Shown here one piece after another: positions 1 to 11,320 of a stretch of DNA of 64,000 nucleotides (its first letter is position 1; each line of letters opens with the position of its first letter). Below the pieces are notes generated by a model, which saw nothing but the letters and a program-made list of their open reading frames with translations, was not told the DNA's origin and made no database searches. A program made the translations under genes and the position numbers. Source of the DNA: Catonia carolina. Taxonomy: Eukaryota; Arthropoda; Insecta; Hemiptera; Achilidae. The DNA lies in the NCBI GenBank assembly GCA_035578175.1, contig JAQMRL010000010.1:33922784-33986783 (forward strand), in the 5' to 3' direction.

Positions 1-1962
1 TATTAAATGAACATACAATAATAATTAAATTTTATAAAAGAACTTTTAAAATGTACATGAGTAATTTTTTTGAGCTCAATACAATCCCGTTCATCCGATC
101 TTTCGTTTTATCAGGATCCGGATATTTTAAACAACTCGACTATTTGTGTGTAAAATTGAAATGAAACAAATAAAATTGAAAATGAAAAAATAAATGAAAT
201 TTAATGAAATGAAAACTTTTAAATTAACTAAACAAAATTGATTTTACATAAATTAAATTGATTTTCTTGAAGTAGTTTTATAACTATTGATGAGACTGTA
301 AATATAATTATAATTACGTTAATGACTAATTGTGCGATTTTTTCGCGATTTTGAGATAATCGCAAGTGAGGTTGTTCATCGTAGCCTAGAGGAGGCAGTT
401 AACCATCATTCACTGTTCTGTAGAATTTACAAGAACTAAAATTAATTCCTAAAACTCTTGAAAAATGGGAATTGTATTATTTGAAAATTTTCCTAAATTA
501 GCTGAAAATTTCCCGTACAAAATGTTCGGGTAAAATACGCACTTACCAAACATTTTTTCCAGCATGACCCGTAATTTTTGTAAACGTTAACCTAAAATCT
601 CAAGCTCAAAATCTCAGTTATTAAACCTTCAAACTTCAACCTCAAACTAACAAACTTTGGACGTTTCAAATTTTAAAACCTTCAACGTTAAACCGGCAGA
701 GTTAAACTTCAAACAATCGGTAAACCTAAGGCGCGCAGTGCCACGAGGTTTGACCGTTGACTAACTTACACCTTGAAAACTTAAAATTAGATTATTCTCA
801 TTTACCCAGCCCCTTTGGCGGTCGAAATTCACCTTATGGCAAAGTGCAGATGCACAGCGCACGCACTTCTATGGTTCTGATACACTTATGAATTCTGATA
901 CACCTGCCCCTGTGACGTGCTCAAAACGAACGCGGAGCGAGTTTTATTATTTATTTTTGTTATGTAACAAGGTTTTATTCCACCAAGACTGGAATGGTTT
1001 ACATGAAATCGTTAGTTTCAATTTCGTTATGTATTTTGGTCTGGACAGATCCTAACTTATTTTATTCCGTACTTATCTAATCTGTTTCGTATTTCGAGTC
1101 ACGTAATCTGAATTAATTGTATCACCAGTAACAGAAGCAAAGAAAGAATCGATTTCAGAAAATTCAGCGGGTTGTAATCTTTCGACTGAAAACTATTTCC
1201 GAAAATTTGGTAGAATGGGAATACAAGAATGCGTGCTACAATGTCTGTGCATTATTCAGGCGTGTGTCGGTGTTGCTCGCGTGCGGACGATCCGGAAAGC
1301 TTCCTCTTTATTCCCAAACCGAGCCCAAACGTTCCACACTATCTGATGCTTTATCGTCGCATGATTTCAAACAATCTGAATATTGAACTTTATTGTTTTT
1401 GTCATATAACTTACTCTCATTTCTCTCTCTTTCTCTCTTTCTCCCTCTTATTTCACCTCCCTTTTTTGTAGACTGTTGCCGCCGACCCCTCTCTTATATT
1501 TTACTTATCGTCCTCGCCATATAAGTTCTTAATATATGCAAAAGCAAAAACAACCGTACTTCTCTAACCCCCTCTTTCAAACCCCCTTCCTATCTTTAAA
1601 ACATGTTGATAGCTTGAAATAGTAACTTTAGAGCAAATCAAATAAATTATACCACAGGACTAGGCTATATTTATTTCTCTACTCGAGTAATAAATATAAT
1701 TTATTACTATTTTGTCGTCGAACTTTTAGATCCCTTATACTTACTTTAACAAATAATGCTCGGTATTATTATGAAAAATAATTTAATATACCATTATACA
1801 GCTACTATTATATTTCAAAAGATTACTCTAACTCTATCTTACATGCTGAGTTAAATAAATACTTATTATATATAATAAATCAATCATGTTAATTTTTTAA
1901 AATTTTATTAGTTTCCTTCAAAATTATTATCGATTCTCCTTGGTTCTACTAATAAAGTAATT
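1..1962. other. AT-rich DNA with no recognisable gene
   Basis: No coding region or named element is visible. Around 590-730 the sequence is cryptically repetitive, with repeated AAACCTTCAAACTTC-like phrases, and 1410-1470 is a CT-rich polypyrimidine tract. The short open frame near 1229-1471 ends in that tract and has no protein hallmarks. Confidence 0.5.
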
Positions 1963-2107
1963 TATTAGTAGACCGGGTTCGATTCCCGGTCAGGTCCGGC
2001 ATTTTTCATCACTCATTTCCATCTATCACCCTTCTCACAGTCTGCATTAGCTGTAATTGCAAAACATTCAGACTTTAAACAAAAAAAAAAAAAAAAAAAA
2101 AAAATGA
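1963..2107 (+). repeat. 5'-truncated tRNA-derived SINE (family A)
   Basis: The copy begins just upstream of a perfect tRNA B-box (GGTTCGATTCC) and ends in a poly(A) tract near 2081-2104. The body between them matches the 3' half of the copy at 11050-11233, sharing CTGCATTAGC-GTAATTG and ACATTCAGAC-TTAAAC. It is bracketed by a perfect 12-bp target-site duplication, AATAAAGTAATT, at 1951-1962 and 2108-2119, so this is an authentic, 5'-truncated LINE-mobilised insertion. Confidence 0.8.
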
Positions 2108-2136
2108 AATAAAGTAATTCACCATGATTTACATAA

Positions 2137-2340
2137 GGTAGATGTACCAAAGGTGACCATAGTTAAGGATTAAAAATGTAAAAAATAATTATAAAGCGTT
2201 TTTAATTTTTTTTACTTTCTCAACGATTCTTGGTGCCATGAACCTACTTCTTGACTGTACTTAAACATTTTTCAATAGTTATTTTATTATTTTTAATTAA
2301 ATATTATTTTTTTACTAGCGGCCCACCTTTGGAACACCCA
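2137..2340. mobile_element. Decayed inverted-repeat element, first of a tandem pair
   Basis: The left end (2141-2160, GATGTACCAAAGGTGACC) and the right end (2319-2340, GGCCCACCTTTGGAACACCC) are imperfect inverted repeats. The interior is AT-rich and non-coding. The right end touches the left end of a second, similar element, so the two may be a tandem dimer. There is no convincing target duplication and the superfamily is unassigned. Confidence 0.4.
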
Positions 2341-2713
2341 GCTACAAAGGTGGCCAATGGTTCCAGTGGTTTTAACCGTAAGGTTAAACTTTAATGTGTT
2401 AACATGTAAGAAAAGTAAAAAAAAACAGCAGTTTAAAATGGTATATAATACTCAAGGATTATTATAAATGTATAAATTAACAAAGAAATTCTACTTACCA
2501 GAATATTGTAGTACGACACCAACCGACAACTTCGTGTGCTCAAACAATAATAATATGGCCGGCGTTCCTCCTAGAAACGTTAGTTTCTAGTGACGGTGCT
2601 AGATTGCTACTCTGTTCAAGTTAGTACTTGCATCTAGCTAGTTAAAGGACAACTAACATCAGAAAATTGAAATTGGCCACCTTAGGAGCATGGGCCACCT
2701 TTGGCGCACCCAC
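2341..2713. mobile_element. Decayed inverted-repeat element, second of a tandem pair
   Basis: It starts with GCTACAAAGGTGGCC at 2341 and ends with GGGCCACCTTTGGCGCACCC near 2693-2712, which is the reverse complement of the left-end motif. A second partial copy of the motif, GGCCACCTTAGG, lies just inside the right end. There is no coding capacity. The flanks TTTACATAAG (before 2137) and TTTACAAAAT (after 2713) could be an eroded target duplication of the whole pair. Confidence 0.4.
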
Positions 2714-2763
2714 TTTACAAAATCTTTTCTACAAGAAATACGTCAACAAAAATATAAAGAACT

Positions 2764-3347
2764 CTGATGTGAAATACTTACACGATTCTGCATTTCCAAT
2801 GTAAATAATAAAAAAACATAATCTATAATTGTTTAATCATGAGTAAACAATCTAAAATGAAGAACATAACATAATTTTAATATCTGTTGGACTTGGATTT
2901 TGATGAGCGAAATACGGAAAATTACTAATTGACGCTAAACAAACGTTCTGACAAAAAAAATACTTGAAATAGAAGTTGTGGGGTTTTTAAATTTTCTATA
3001 ACGTTAATTATATAATATTTTTGCCCTTAAATTCACATTAAGATAGGAATCTTTAAAAAAACATCCTTTGCCTCGCGAACGGAGCCCCCCACGAATTTCA
3101 GCTTCATATGTCGCTTATCTCATATTGTAGAACACAAAAATGTATTATTAGATAAGGCGTAAACACAATAGTAAGAGCTGTTTTTGAAAAAAATTGTAAA
3201 GGTGTGAAAAATTGCACGAATAAACTATTACTGCCGGTTTACCAATTTTGATAAGAACGTTCGTGTAGGGTTCCTTACGGTGTTAACTTAATTTTCAATT
3301 TTCAACTTCATACAAGTTCCCGTTCTTCATTATTTCGTTCACACACA

Positions 3348-3378
<31 letters not shown>

Positions 3379-3500
3379 GCGCGCTCAGACTAATCGGTAA
3401 AATCATATTTTTTGGGGTTCAAGGGACCTAAAAACGTGTAGGCCTATTTTCGGTGAAAACTGAACTTCGAAAAGTTGACATCAAAATAATACAGCCCTTC
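2764..3500 (-). mobile_element. Helentron-like (HINE) non-autonomous element, 5'-truncated
   Basis: Read on the minus strand it matches the full copy at 28001-28966. It has a diverged 3' hairpin region (2766-2783), the AATGTAAATAAT segment, the body ending at the conserved CGAATAAACTA stretch, and a simple-repeat core, here (CA)n running into (CG)n at 3340-3384. The 5' terminal TTCTCTTGCC motif is missing. The homology is clear; the Helentron assignment is structural inference. Confidence 0.6.
3340..3384. repeat. (CA)n(CG)n dinucleotide microsatellite
   Basis: About 12 CA units run directly into about 10 CG units. The array occupies the same internal position as the (GT)n core in the other members of the family. 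Confidence 0.95.
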
Positions 3501-4440
3501 CAAGATTTGTATAATGTTATACAAAAAAATTAAAAATTCCGTTGTAATGAAATTTATTGATTTATTGATGAAATTTTTATTATAAATCTAGTTATTTTAA
3601 TTGAATTTAAATATTATAATTATATATATTGCAATGTTTGTTGTTAATAATCACGTTTAATGAATAATAGTTATGAGCTCAATTAATTGAACAATAATTA
3701 TTCTATAATTACGAAATTGAAACGATTTCTTGGAGCCCTCTTTCTTCTTGTGCTCCATCCATTGATCGGGAATCAAATGGTGCGTCGATGCATTGTTGCA
3801 TTCGGTTTTATAGTCTTGAATAAATTTACTTAAATTTTTTCTTCATATTTTAAAATAATCAAACTTATTTCATTTGGATCCATAATTAAATTGACTTTTG
3901 ATATTTCAATAATTTCCTTTAATTATTTTCTTATTAGTTCAAATTATTTTAATTAAAATTATACTATCTTTTGATTTCTTGCTTTAAATTTAGATATTTG
4001 GTTTCTGGAATATTAATTTTGAATATCATATTTTCTTCTTATGATTTATCTTGGTATATTTAATTACTGATTAGAATATTTAGATTTTTAATTAGAAATT
4101 GTTCAATTTTGATTATTATTTTTAAATTGTATCTTGAATTAACAACAATTGATATATTGAGTTGGATCTTAGATCAACGATGTACTGGAACATAAACTGC
4201 TGTTCTACAAACTATTTAGAAAAATATACATAATTTTTTTCATATTATTTTATAAGCTACTTACGTACATATACTTATAGCCTACTTGTTTAATAAAACA
4301 ATTCATAACCATTAAGTTGGATATCTAACAGACAAAAAGAATATTTAAAAAATATTTGTGAGTTTAAATAAATTTGTTATTCGAGTTTATTTAGAATTAG
4401 TTTCATTGTGGTCGCATCAAAATATTTAGTTTTTAGTGAC
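3501..4440. other. AT-rich DNA, no gene seen
   Basis: Strongly AT-rich sequence with frequent stops in all frames. No repeat, RNA gene or coding region could be supported. Confidence 0.5.
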
Positions 4441-4444
4441 CCCA

Positions 4445-4640
4445 ATAATGGAGGAAAATAATCAATAATGGAGGGTAATACTGAGAGAGTAAATAGTAGG
4501 GGGAGGCAAAGATTAGAATATATAAAGCAAAGTACAAAAGATGTAGGGTGTTAGAGGTATGTAGATATGAAACGACTTGCGCAAGATAGAACGGCTTGGA
4601 GAACTGCATCAAACCAGTCGAGAGACTGATGACAAAAAAA
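4445..4640 (+). pseudogene. LINE 3'-terminal coding fragment
   Basis: The forward translation ends ...GCxRYVxMKRLAQDRTAWRTASNQSRD and stops at TGA 4627-4629, followed by GACAAAAAAAA. The pattern 'EMKRxAxDRxxWRxAxNQSxD-stop' is the familiar extreme C-terminus of insect non-LTR retrotransposon ORF2 proteins, immediately before the short 3' UTR. At least one stop interrupts the upstream part. Only the last 60 or so codons remain, as expected for 5'-truncated insertion. The clade (RTE or Jockey type) cannot be settled. Confidence 0.6.
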
Positions 4641-5565
4641 ACTATAAAAAATGAATATTGCTTATACCGAAATAAAACGTATCGAAAGATTGTAACTTTT
4701 ACATTTTATCATACTTTGAAAAGAAAATAGTCTTAAAAAAAGGTTATTACGTTAGGAAGTAAGTTATCGAAGCTAATGAGTCCATATTTGTAGTTTTAAG
4801 AGTCTCATTTCCTGGGGATGACTTTAAGAAAGACGGCAGAGATGTAAAAGAAAAAGTAACATAGTACTAGTAATAATAATATGAGCCAAGAAACGGAGTG
4901 AAAAAAAAGAAGTAGAGAGAAAAAAATAGCAAAAAGTACTGGCGGAGGAAAATTAGATGGGAAGTGTTTTTCTTGGTTTCTGTGTGGTGATATTTCATTT
5001 TCTGCTGCTTCCACTGTAAAAGTTGCACGCAAAAATGTGTTGCATTAATTTCGTCGCTCGAATACTGTGCTTATTTTAGTTCAGTCCTATATAAGAACGT
5101 ATGTATATATTTTCAACGCCTTCTCTTCTTATTAATTTAAATAATTTAGATAAATTTTATTTATTAGTACGCTATATTTTCTTTTTTGAATTAAAAGTTT
5201 TGGTAGAGTATCTCTAAAATACTTTTTTTTATTATTACTTTTTTATCAAATATTTTCTATTTTAGTGAGGTGTCCTCAACACATATAAGAAAATGTATTA
5301 ATTTATTATTATTATTATTATTTATACTTATTATTTGTATTATGTCAATGTTAATGATCATTAAAAATTTTAAAGAATACAACTTTAAAAATAACTTGAA
5401 AATTTATGAAGGAGTCAACCAGGTCCAAAAAGACAAATATTTGGAAACAATTTGTTTATGATAATAATGATTGCACTTAAGAAATCGAAGCTAAAATTAG
5501 GTAAACAAAAACCGCTTTTAATAAAATAAATTATTTTTTTAAATAATGACTTTGAGTTCATAGAT
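4641..5565. other. AT-rich DNA, no gene seen
   Basis: It holds a (TTA)n-like run near 5300-5320 and two short open frames of low complexity (4805-5032 minus, 5270-5461 plus). Both are hydrophobic or biased in composition and resemble nothing I know. Confidence 0.5.
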
Positions 5566-5800
5566 GTTATGTGTTTTCCCTGTGTTATGTTACGGGATGG
5601 AGGCCTGGACCTTGAAGAGGAACATTACCGAAAAATTGGAGGCGTTCGAAATGTATCGAAAAATTTTGAGGTTGAGCTGGGTAGATCATTTCATGAATTA
5701 TGGAAAAATATAAAGAGGTTGTTAAAACCACAAAAATACGCAAATTGCAATACTTGGGTCATGTGATGTGAAAGGCGGAGTACGGCTTACTTAAACTAAT
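5566..5800 (+). pseudogene. LINE reverse-transcriptase C-terminal fragment
   Basis: The readable peptide runs LRYGxEAWTLKRNITEKLEAFEMYRKILRLSW-type and then, across a frameshift, RKLQYLGHVM-type. This is the segment after the reverse-transcriptase domain in many insect LINE ORF2 proteins: an 'LYGxEAWTL' block, a 'LEAFEMWxxRRxLRISW' block, then 'LGHVMR'. Stop codons and at least one frame change make it dead. It lies just upstream of a different LINE remnant in the opposite orientation. Confidence 0.6.
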
Positions 5801-5811
5801 TCTCCTTCTTT

Positions 5812-6376
5812 TGCCTTTCAAGGATTAGGCATCTCTGCCTATTCCGAACCTCTCAAATCTGCTCATCTCTTTCTCGGGCGTCCTCGTTCTCTCCTGCCCT
5901 CCGGCTTATAACCCAGTGTCTGCTTAGGTATCATATCCTCCTTCATTCTGTTTACATGCTGTAACCACTGAATTCTGTTCTGAGATACCTTGTCGTTTAT
6001 AGAGAAGATGTTGAGTTTTTTCCTTATCTCGGTATTCCTGTAACGATCTTCTTCACTACACCCATACATATGTCGAAGAAATTTCATTTCAGATGCTTGC
6101 AATTTACTCTCGTCTCGCATTGGTAGCACCCAAGTGTCAATTACATAGAGTAGGGTCGGCACTGCTATTATTTTATAAAATCTCACCCTCGCGTTTTTGC
6201 TGGTGCTATTTTTTAAGGTGAAGTGGATATTTCCACATAGTTGCTGCAATCGGTGCATCTTATTGTATGCATCTTTATTTTGTTGGTATGTAATGTTGCA
6301 ACCTCTACACTGAAAGTGGGATATCTGTTCCAAAATATTATTATCTATTACAATTTTGCTTCTGACAGGCTCCTTA
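5812..6376 (-). pseudogene. LINE ORF2 C-terminal remnant
   Basis: On the minus strand the frame reads KEPVRSKIVIDNNILEQISHF, then a CGxxITYQ block, ARVRFYKIIAVPTLLY, a SKLQASEMKFLRHMYGC block, RIQWLQHVNRM and finally GRRERGRPRKR. This is the region C-terminal to the catalytic core of a non-LTR reverse transcriptase, ending in the usual basic GRPRKR tail. The frame stays open for about 170 codons, so it is either moderately young or lucky. The open frame continues upstream to 6483, but residues before KEPVRSK look unrelated. At the 3' end, 5818-5846 can form an AGGC...GCCT hairpin also found in the copy at 8937-9669. Confidence 0.75.
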
Positions 6377-6499
6377 AAATAATTCTGAGGAAGATTATGT
6401 GTAAAAGAGATCGGAGTATACGATATATATCCTGGTTGAACAACTTGGTTTATGTGCAGCTTCATTGGTTTGTTTAAAGCCACTGCATCTAGATAATTA

Positions 6500-7075
6500 T
6501 CCTAGAACATGTACTAATAGTGAAGTTTCTTGGATTGTCACTAGATAGATCTTTATCGCGGGAATTTTATACCGATGAAATCCATGCTAAAATATCATCT
6601 GGGGTAATTCATTATTGTCATGGTTTAATTCTATCTAAAATCCGGTATACCATATTAGTTTGGGGTAATTCATCGTAGAGTAACAGGGGAAAATTTTTTA
6701 AAATTCATAAAAAGCTATTAGGTGCATGGTGAGAGTAAACCACGTAACGTCACGCAGACCATTATCTAAGGAGCTTCAATTGCTTACACTTCCTGCATTA
6801 AACATTTTTGAACTGATAATGTACGTAAAGCGAAATTACCTTTTATGGAATTTAAATGGCCACAATCACAACACAAGAAAAATAACCGATTACTATTTTG
6901 CTAATCTCAACAATAAATTTTTTGATCAAAAACCTTATTTTGCAGGTAGAGAGTACATCAATAAATTACCATAAGCATTATAAAGTGTTGGTAATTTAGA
7001 TTTGCTTAAAAAAAGCTAAGAAAATACTTGACTGAAGAAACAATTTAAAGTATACATGAATTCCTTTCTAATTAA
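6500..7075 (+). pseudogene. CR1/Jockey-type LINE ORF2 C-terminal remnant
   Basis: With frame changes the peptide reads VKFLGLSLDRSLSRE, HAKISSGVIHYC, YTILVWGNSS, FKIHKKLLG, then (6726-6974) SKELQLLTLPALNIFEL, NHNTRK and REYINKLP, and SVGNLDLLKK further on. This order (KFLGL..D, a WGNSS block, 'QKKALR', 'LLTLPSLYIxE', 'HNTR' and 'YNKLP') is the C-terminal half of CR1/Jockey-like reverse transcriptases. The YxDD core is absent, and several stops show it is inactive. It runs head to head with the preceding minus-strand LINE. Confidence 0.7.
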
Positions 7076-8936
7076 TTTTTTGTTTGAGAAATTTAATAGG
7101 AGTATATTACGAAGTAAGTGATGAGGCACATTTGCATTATATGATAAAAATGGTAGGATGATATGCGTATTGAAGTAAGTTAATAAGTATTGGTAATAAA
7201 TGAGTTGGTAAGTAATAAATTTAATAGTTTTAAAATTTAGGCTTATCAGTTTTATCTTGATATGTCCTGTACATCCTTTTTGGAGTCTCCTGGATGCAGT
7301 TTAAAAAAAAATACCAACACCGTCTATATTCGGAGATTCTTAGTTATATTTGGCTATCTTTTCTTAATTTTATTTTTGTGTATAAATTTTTTTTTTGTCA
7401 ATATTACAAGCTACAAAACAGGTTTACTACTCATATATTCCTACTATTTTTTTCTCTTCAATGCTTTATTTATGTAAAAATTATACAACTAGTATATTCG
7501 ATGATGATGATTGTGTTAAAATAACATGATAGTCATTACAGGAGTAGGGCTCTCATCCGTGTCTCCTCAAGAATTTGTTATTAAAAATTTTCTAAATTTT
7601 TAATAAAAAATTTATTCATTTAATTTCAGAGAAGAGGATTTTGAGGAACAGAGACATGAGATTGGAAATAAAAACATTTGAACGGAAACAATACACCGTA
7701 ACTGGTCAACAAAGAGCGGCCAGGTCGTTGAGAATGAAAAAGTTTTAGGAGCAGAAGAGGAAGCTGAGATTCAAATCTCTAGCTCGTACTTTGAGAACTT
7801 AAACGTGTATGGACTGATTTTAGTGGTCCAATGTGGGCGTAAAAAAATAGAAGGTCTCTACTCCAGCATCTTTTTAGGTGACTTGCGGGATTGTCAGGGA
7901 ATTATTTTGTAAGGTAATGGAAAGCGAACGTACAAGTCGGTTATCGTAATCTTGTGACTTGTTAAAGTATTTGTATACATGTTCGATAGAATTTCGGACG
8001 AAGGTATTTGTAAATCTGTGTGTAAGGTCTTGTTACTAACGTAAAGGGGTGATTGTAATATAAGGCGTAGCAATGCTTCTGATCGAATGCCTAATTTATT
8101 GTTAAATTATTATTGAAAAATGCCTTCCGATTTTAACAACTTGTTTTTATGAGAAGCTTTATAAAATCTGTCACAAGATTATGAAAGCAATATTTTCAAA
8201 AATATGCTCTAAATGTATTAATAATTACTGTAAAATTACTCCATACGAAATTCATTCACTATACGCACCATTAAACAGAATGGGTTTTAAAAATAATTTT
8301 TAAATGCTATATTGGTCGGAAATTTTATGAAGTTGCTCAGATTCCGCATTAATTTTGTTAGGTTAGCTAACTCTAACATTCTACCTGTAGCATTTGTACA
8401 ATGCCAAACAAACTAATGTTTTCATTATATTTCGTTTACATGTATCTGGAAGGGTACCAAATTTAATTAGGAGAAAATTTAATGGGACTGTTTGTGTCGG
8501 CAATGTATTACACTTTATTTATGTTCCTTCAACCCTTTTTACTTTATTATTACGTAACGTAAAACCTGGCCTTCATGAAAAACGAACTAATGTTTGCTAT
8601 AAATAGTGAAAAAATGTAACGTAATTTTTAACCCCCCTAAATCTTTATTATTTTTAATACGAGCAAAGAAGTACATTACCTTGATGAAATACAAGCATAA
8701 TGAATAAATACGCTTGTTTTTGGTTCTTTTTTTGTGAAAAGGTTTTTTGTTTATTAAAAGCGATACGCAAATCCTCAGAACATGACTATTTATCTTTTCA
8801 ACGCCTTCGCGTCATGGTTTTGATGATGAAATTGGTGTTACTTTGTAATAATAATCCGTGTTACTACTCTTTTCATTACTTTTTGATAAGTCAAAACTCA
8901 GTATTTAAATATAAATCCAATTTACATGCAAGTTCT
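7076..8936. other. No gene or named repeat seen
   Basis: AT-rich DNA. Short open frames at 7262-7524 and 8394-8606 are low-complexity or lack motifs. The open frame beginning at 8700 runs antisense into the LINE remnant that follows and is not a gene. Confidence 0.45.
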
Positions 8937-9669
8937 GTCTTCTTTTTCTTCTTACTATCAAGGATTAGGCATACGCCTGTTTCAAACTCACAAACCATCC
9001 TGTTCTTTTACACAAACACGACGTATTCCAACCCGTACATCTCAACTACTGCCATCTTCTTTAAGGTCTTCCCACCTCCCTTCTTCCAACTGGAACATAT
9101 TCCGTCACTTTTAAGAGTATTCTCTCCTCGGGCATCCGTTCCAAATATTGCTTCCATTGATTATAGTACTTCTCCACTTTTTCATTTAGGTTATATAACC
9201 CAGCACAGATCTAATTTCCTAGTTATGTATTAGATCCAGCCTCGAGCAGCCCTTCACCCTTCTTGAAAATCTCATATCAGCTGCTTGAATCCTACTTTCT
9301 TGGCGTTTCGTGGTAACCCGTGACTCACTTTCATAAAGAAGGACTGGGGCTGCCATTACCTTGTAGAACTTCACTACTGTCTCTGTTCTAGCTCCGTTAT
9401 CCAGTGTCTTGTTAATGGTATCACAAATAGCTTGAAATTTATTTATTTTATTTTCGACATCCAAGTCCCTATCAAAGCTCACATCGCAGCCCAGATAGCC
9501 AGATTTTGTAAGACACTTGATCTAATACTACATTATTTAAAACAATCTTCGAACGAGTGGGATACTTCCCTCTGAATGCCATAACCTTTGATTTAGCAAC
9601 CGAAACTCGTAAATTATACCTATTACATAGGTAAAACATTTTGTTAATCTGCATTTTCAAAGAATTCAT
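8937..9669 (-). pseudogene. LINE ORF2 C-terminal remnant, frameshifted
   Basis: The minus-strand peptide runs LRVSVAKSKVMAFRGK, TRSKIVLNNVVLDQVSY, then after a frame change VENKINKFQAICDTINKT, VVKFYKVMAAPVLLYESES, SRIQAADMRFSRRVKGCSRLD, and after further breaks NQWKQYLERMPEERILLKV and VGRREVGRP. It is the same protein region as the remnant at 5812-6376, and the two belong to related subfamilies. At least two frameshifts and stops inactivate it. The 3' end carries the AGGC-atac-GCCT hairpin near 8965-8976, followed by an AG-rich tail. Confidence 0.75.
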
Positions 9670-9889
9670 CTGAACAGATTAATATTATTGTAAATAACTT
9701 CAATTTCCTTCTTGTGTTTTTTTTTTGTGTTTTTGTAGGGTTAATATTATTTATCTTTCTCTCTGCCCAAAATTTCTTAATTTTCCCGAACGTCACTTTC
9801 TATTCTTTCCTGTGAACACTTGCTCTCAAATTTACTTTTTCCAAATTTTTTTTTATAAATTCTGCAGAAATTTAAAACCAAAATAATCT

Positions 9890-10220
9890 ACTTCTTAATT
9901 TCTCTGTTTAAATAGTCGTTGCCACTAAAGCTCAATTTTTAAATTATCAGATACAGTTTATGATTAAAATTTGTACTGTTTTTGTCGTTGTAAATGTTGA
10001 AAATTCTCTTATTTAATTGGAAATCGTTCATTCTGTTAACATGTCTATGGAATCTTGCCCATTTTTCATTTGAATTGTCTCTTCCATAGTTTCTATCTCT
10101 TTTTAAATCTTCTTGTTTCTTATTTCGCCAGGTTCTGTGTCATTGGATCCATAGATTTTTCTTAGGATTTATTTTTAGATTCTTTCAATTTCGAATTAGT
10201 CAACCGTTTCTTAATAATTT
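9890..10220 (-). pseudogene. Probable LINE C-terminal remnant
   Basis: One minus-strand frame stays open for about 60 codons and contains SNEKWARFHRHVNRMND followed by FQLNKRIFNIYNDK. That resembles the 'RxxHVxRMxxxRLxKRIF' segment near the end of LINE ORF2 proteins. No other diagnostic block is visible, so this is tentative. Confidence 0.4.
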
Positions 10221-10810
10221 AGAAAATCATAAATATATCTACTTGCAATTAATCTATTGGAATATTATGAAAAAAGATAATATTATTATGATAGAACTAC
10301 CAGATCATTTAAGATTTCTTACATACAATATAGGGAGCCTACGCATGTCAAAACCAAATTAAAATAATAAATACTGTAAAGTTTGTTCCTGGTTCTTTTT
10401 GGATCTGGTTATTAAAAATATAACAAAACTTCCTTTTGAACTTACAATTATTCATTAAAAAGTTAATTAACTACATAAAATGATTACGGTTATAACTACT
10501 AGATAATTAAAAATTAAAATAATTAACTTAAAAAGACTAAATTCATTACAAACTCTTATTAAAAGCTTAAGATTTAGGCTAAATTAACTAATTTTAAACT
10601 ACATCCGAATTTTTTAAATTAATGTCTAAATTAATCTAATTAATGTTTAAATTAATGTGTTTTTAAATTAATGTTGTTAAATTAATGTTTTTTTAATTAA
10701 TGTCTTAGCAGTTCCATAGATTTAGCAGGCTTGCATCCAAACCGGCTGAAGGGAAGCTTTATAAATAAGAAATCAAAAGTTAAATATGTTTCATAATAAG
10801 CAAATTGAAA
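10221..10810. other. AT-rich DNA, no gene seen
   Basis: It includes a run of TTAATTTTAAATTAATG-like phrases at 10600-10700, a degenerate AT repeat. Nothing else could be supported. Confidence 0.5.
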
Positions 10811-11320
10811 CCCACAATAGAGGTTCAGAGATAAAGTCGTCGCCGCGGGTCAGCTGTTTAACAGCTGATTTTCGGAAACGCAGGTTCCTGGTCCAAATCC
10901 TAATAAAAGAAGGTTACTTTTATACCGTTTTGTATACTAGACAGTGGTTACCGGTGTAGTTATCAATTATCCATACTCTCTCAGGAATGGTCAGCTTGTG
11001 TCTGTACGAACGAGACTACACCTCATTTACCCGACATACACATAATCATAATTAGCCGGCCGCATTGGCGTAGTTGGGAACGTGCTCGCCTCTTATCATG
11101 CAGTCTTGGGTTCAAATCCCATTCTGGTACGGCATATTTTCATACGTTACAAAAAATAATTTCATCCTTCACCATCTGCATTAGCAGTAATTGTAGAACA
11201 TTCAGACGTTAAACCAAAAAACAAAAAAAAAACCATACACAAAATCATCTCATTGGGTCATGAGGTTGTTAATTGTTCTGGATTGAACAGATTGCAACGT
11301 ACATACATTAGGATAAAAAA
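10811..11320 (+). repeat. tRNA-derived SINE (family B), split by a nested SINE
   Basis: It matches the family-B copy at 19385-19707: the GTCGTCGCCGCG block, the palindrome CAGCTGTTTAACAGCTG, a weak B-box (GGTCCAAATCC), TACTAGACAGTGGTTACC, and a 3' end ATTGGGTCATGAGGTTG followed by an A-rich tail. A family-A SINE interrupts it at 11050-11233, after the segment equivalent to CATACACATCATC. The A-box region is eroded. Confidence 0.75.
11050..11233 (+). repeat. tRNA-derived SINE (family A), nested insertion
   Basis: The head GCCGGCCGCATTGGCGTAG contains a good polymerase III A-box (TGGCGTAGTTGG), and the B-box GGTTCAAATCC follows at tRNA-like spacing. The tail is A-rich. A 15-bp target duplication, CATACACA[T/A]AATCAT, sits at 11035-11049 and 11234-11248 with one mismatch, which proves insertion into the family-B SINE. 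Confidence 0.85.

Noticed and set aside
8700..9233. 177-codon plus-strand open frame
   Set aside because: Its second half is antisense to a clear LINE remnant; its first half has no motif.
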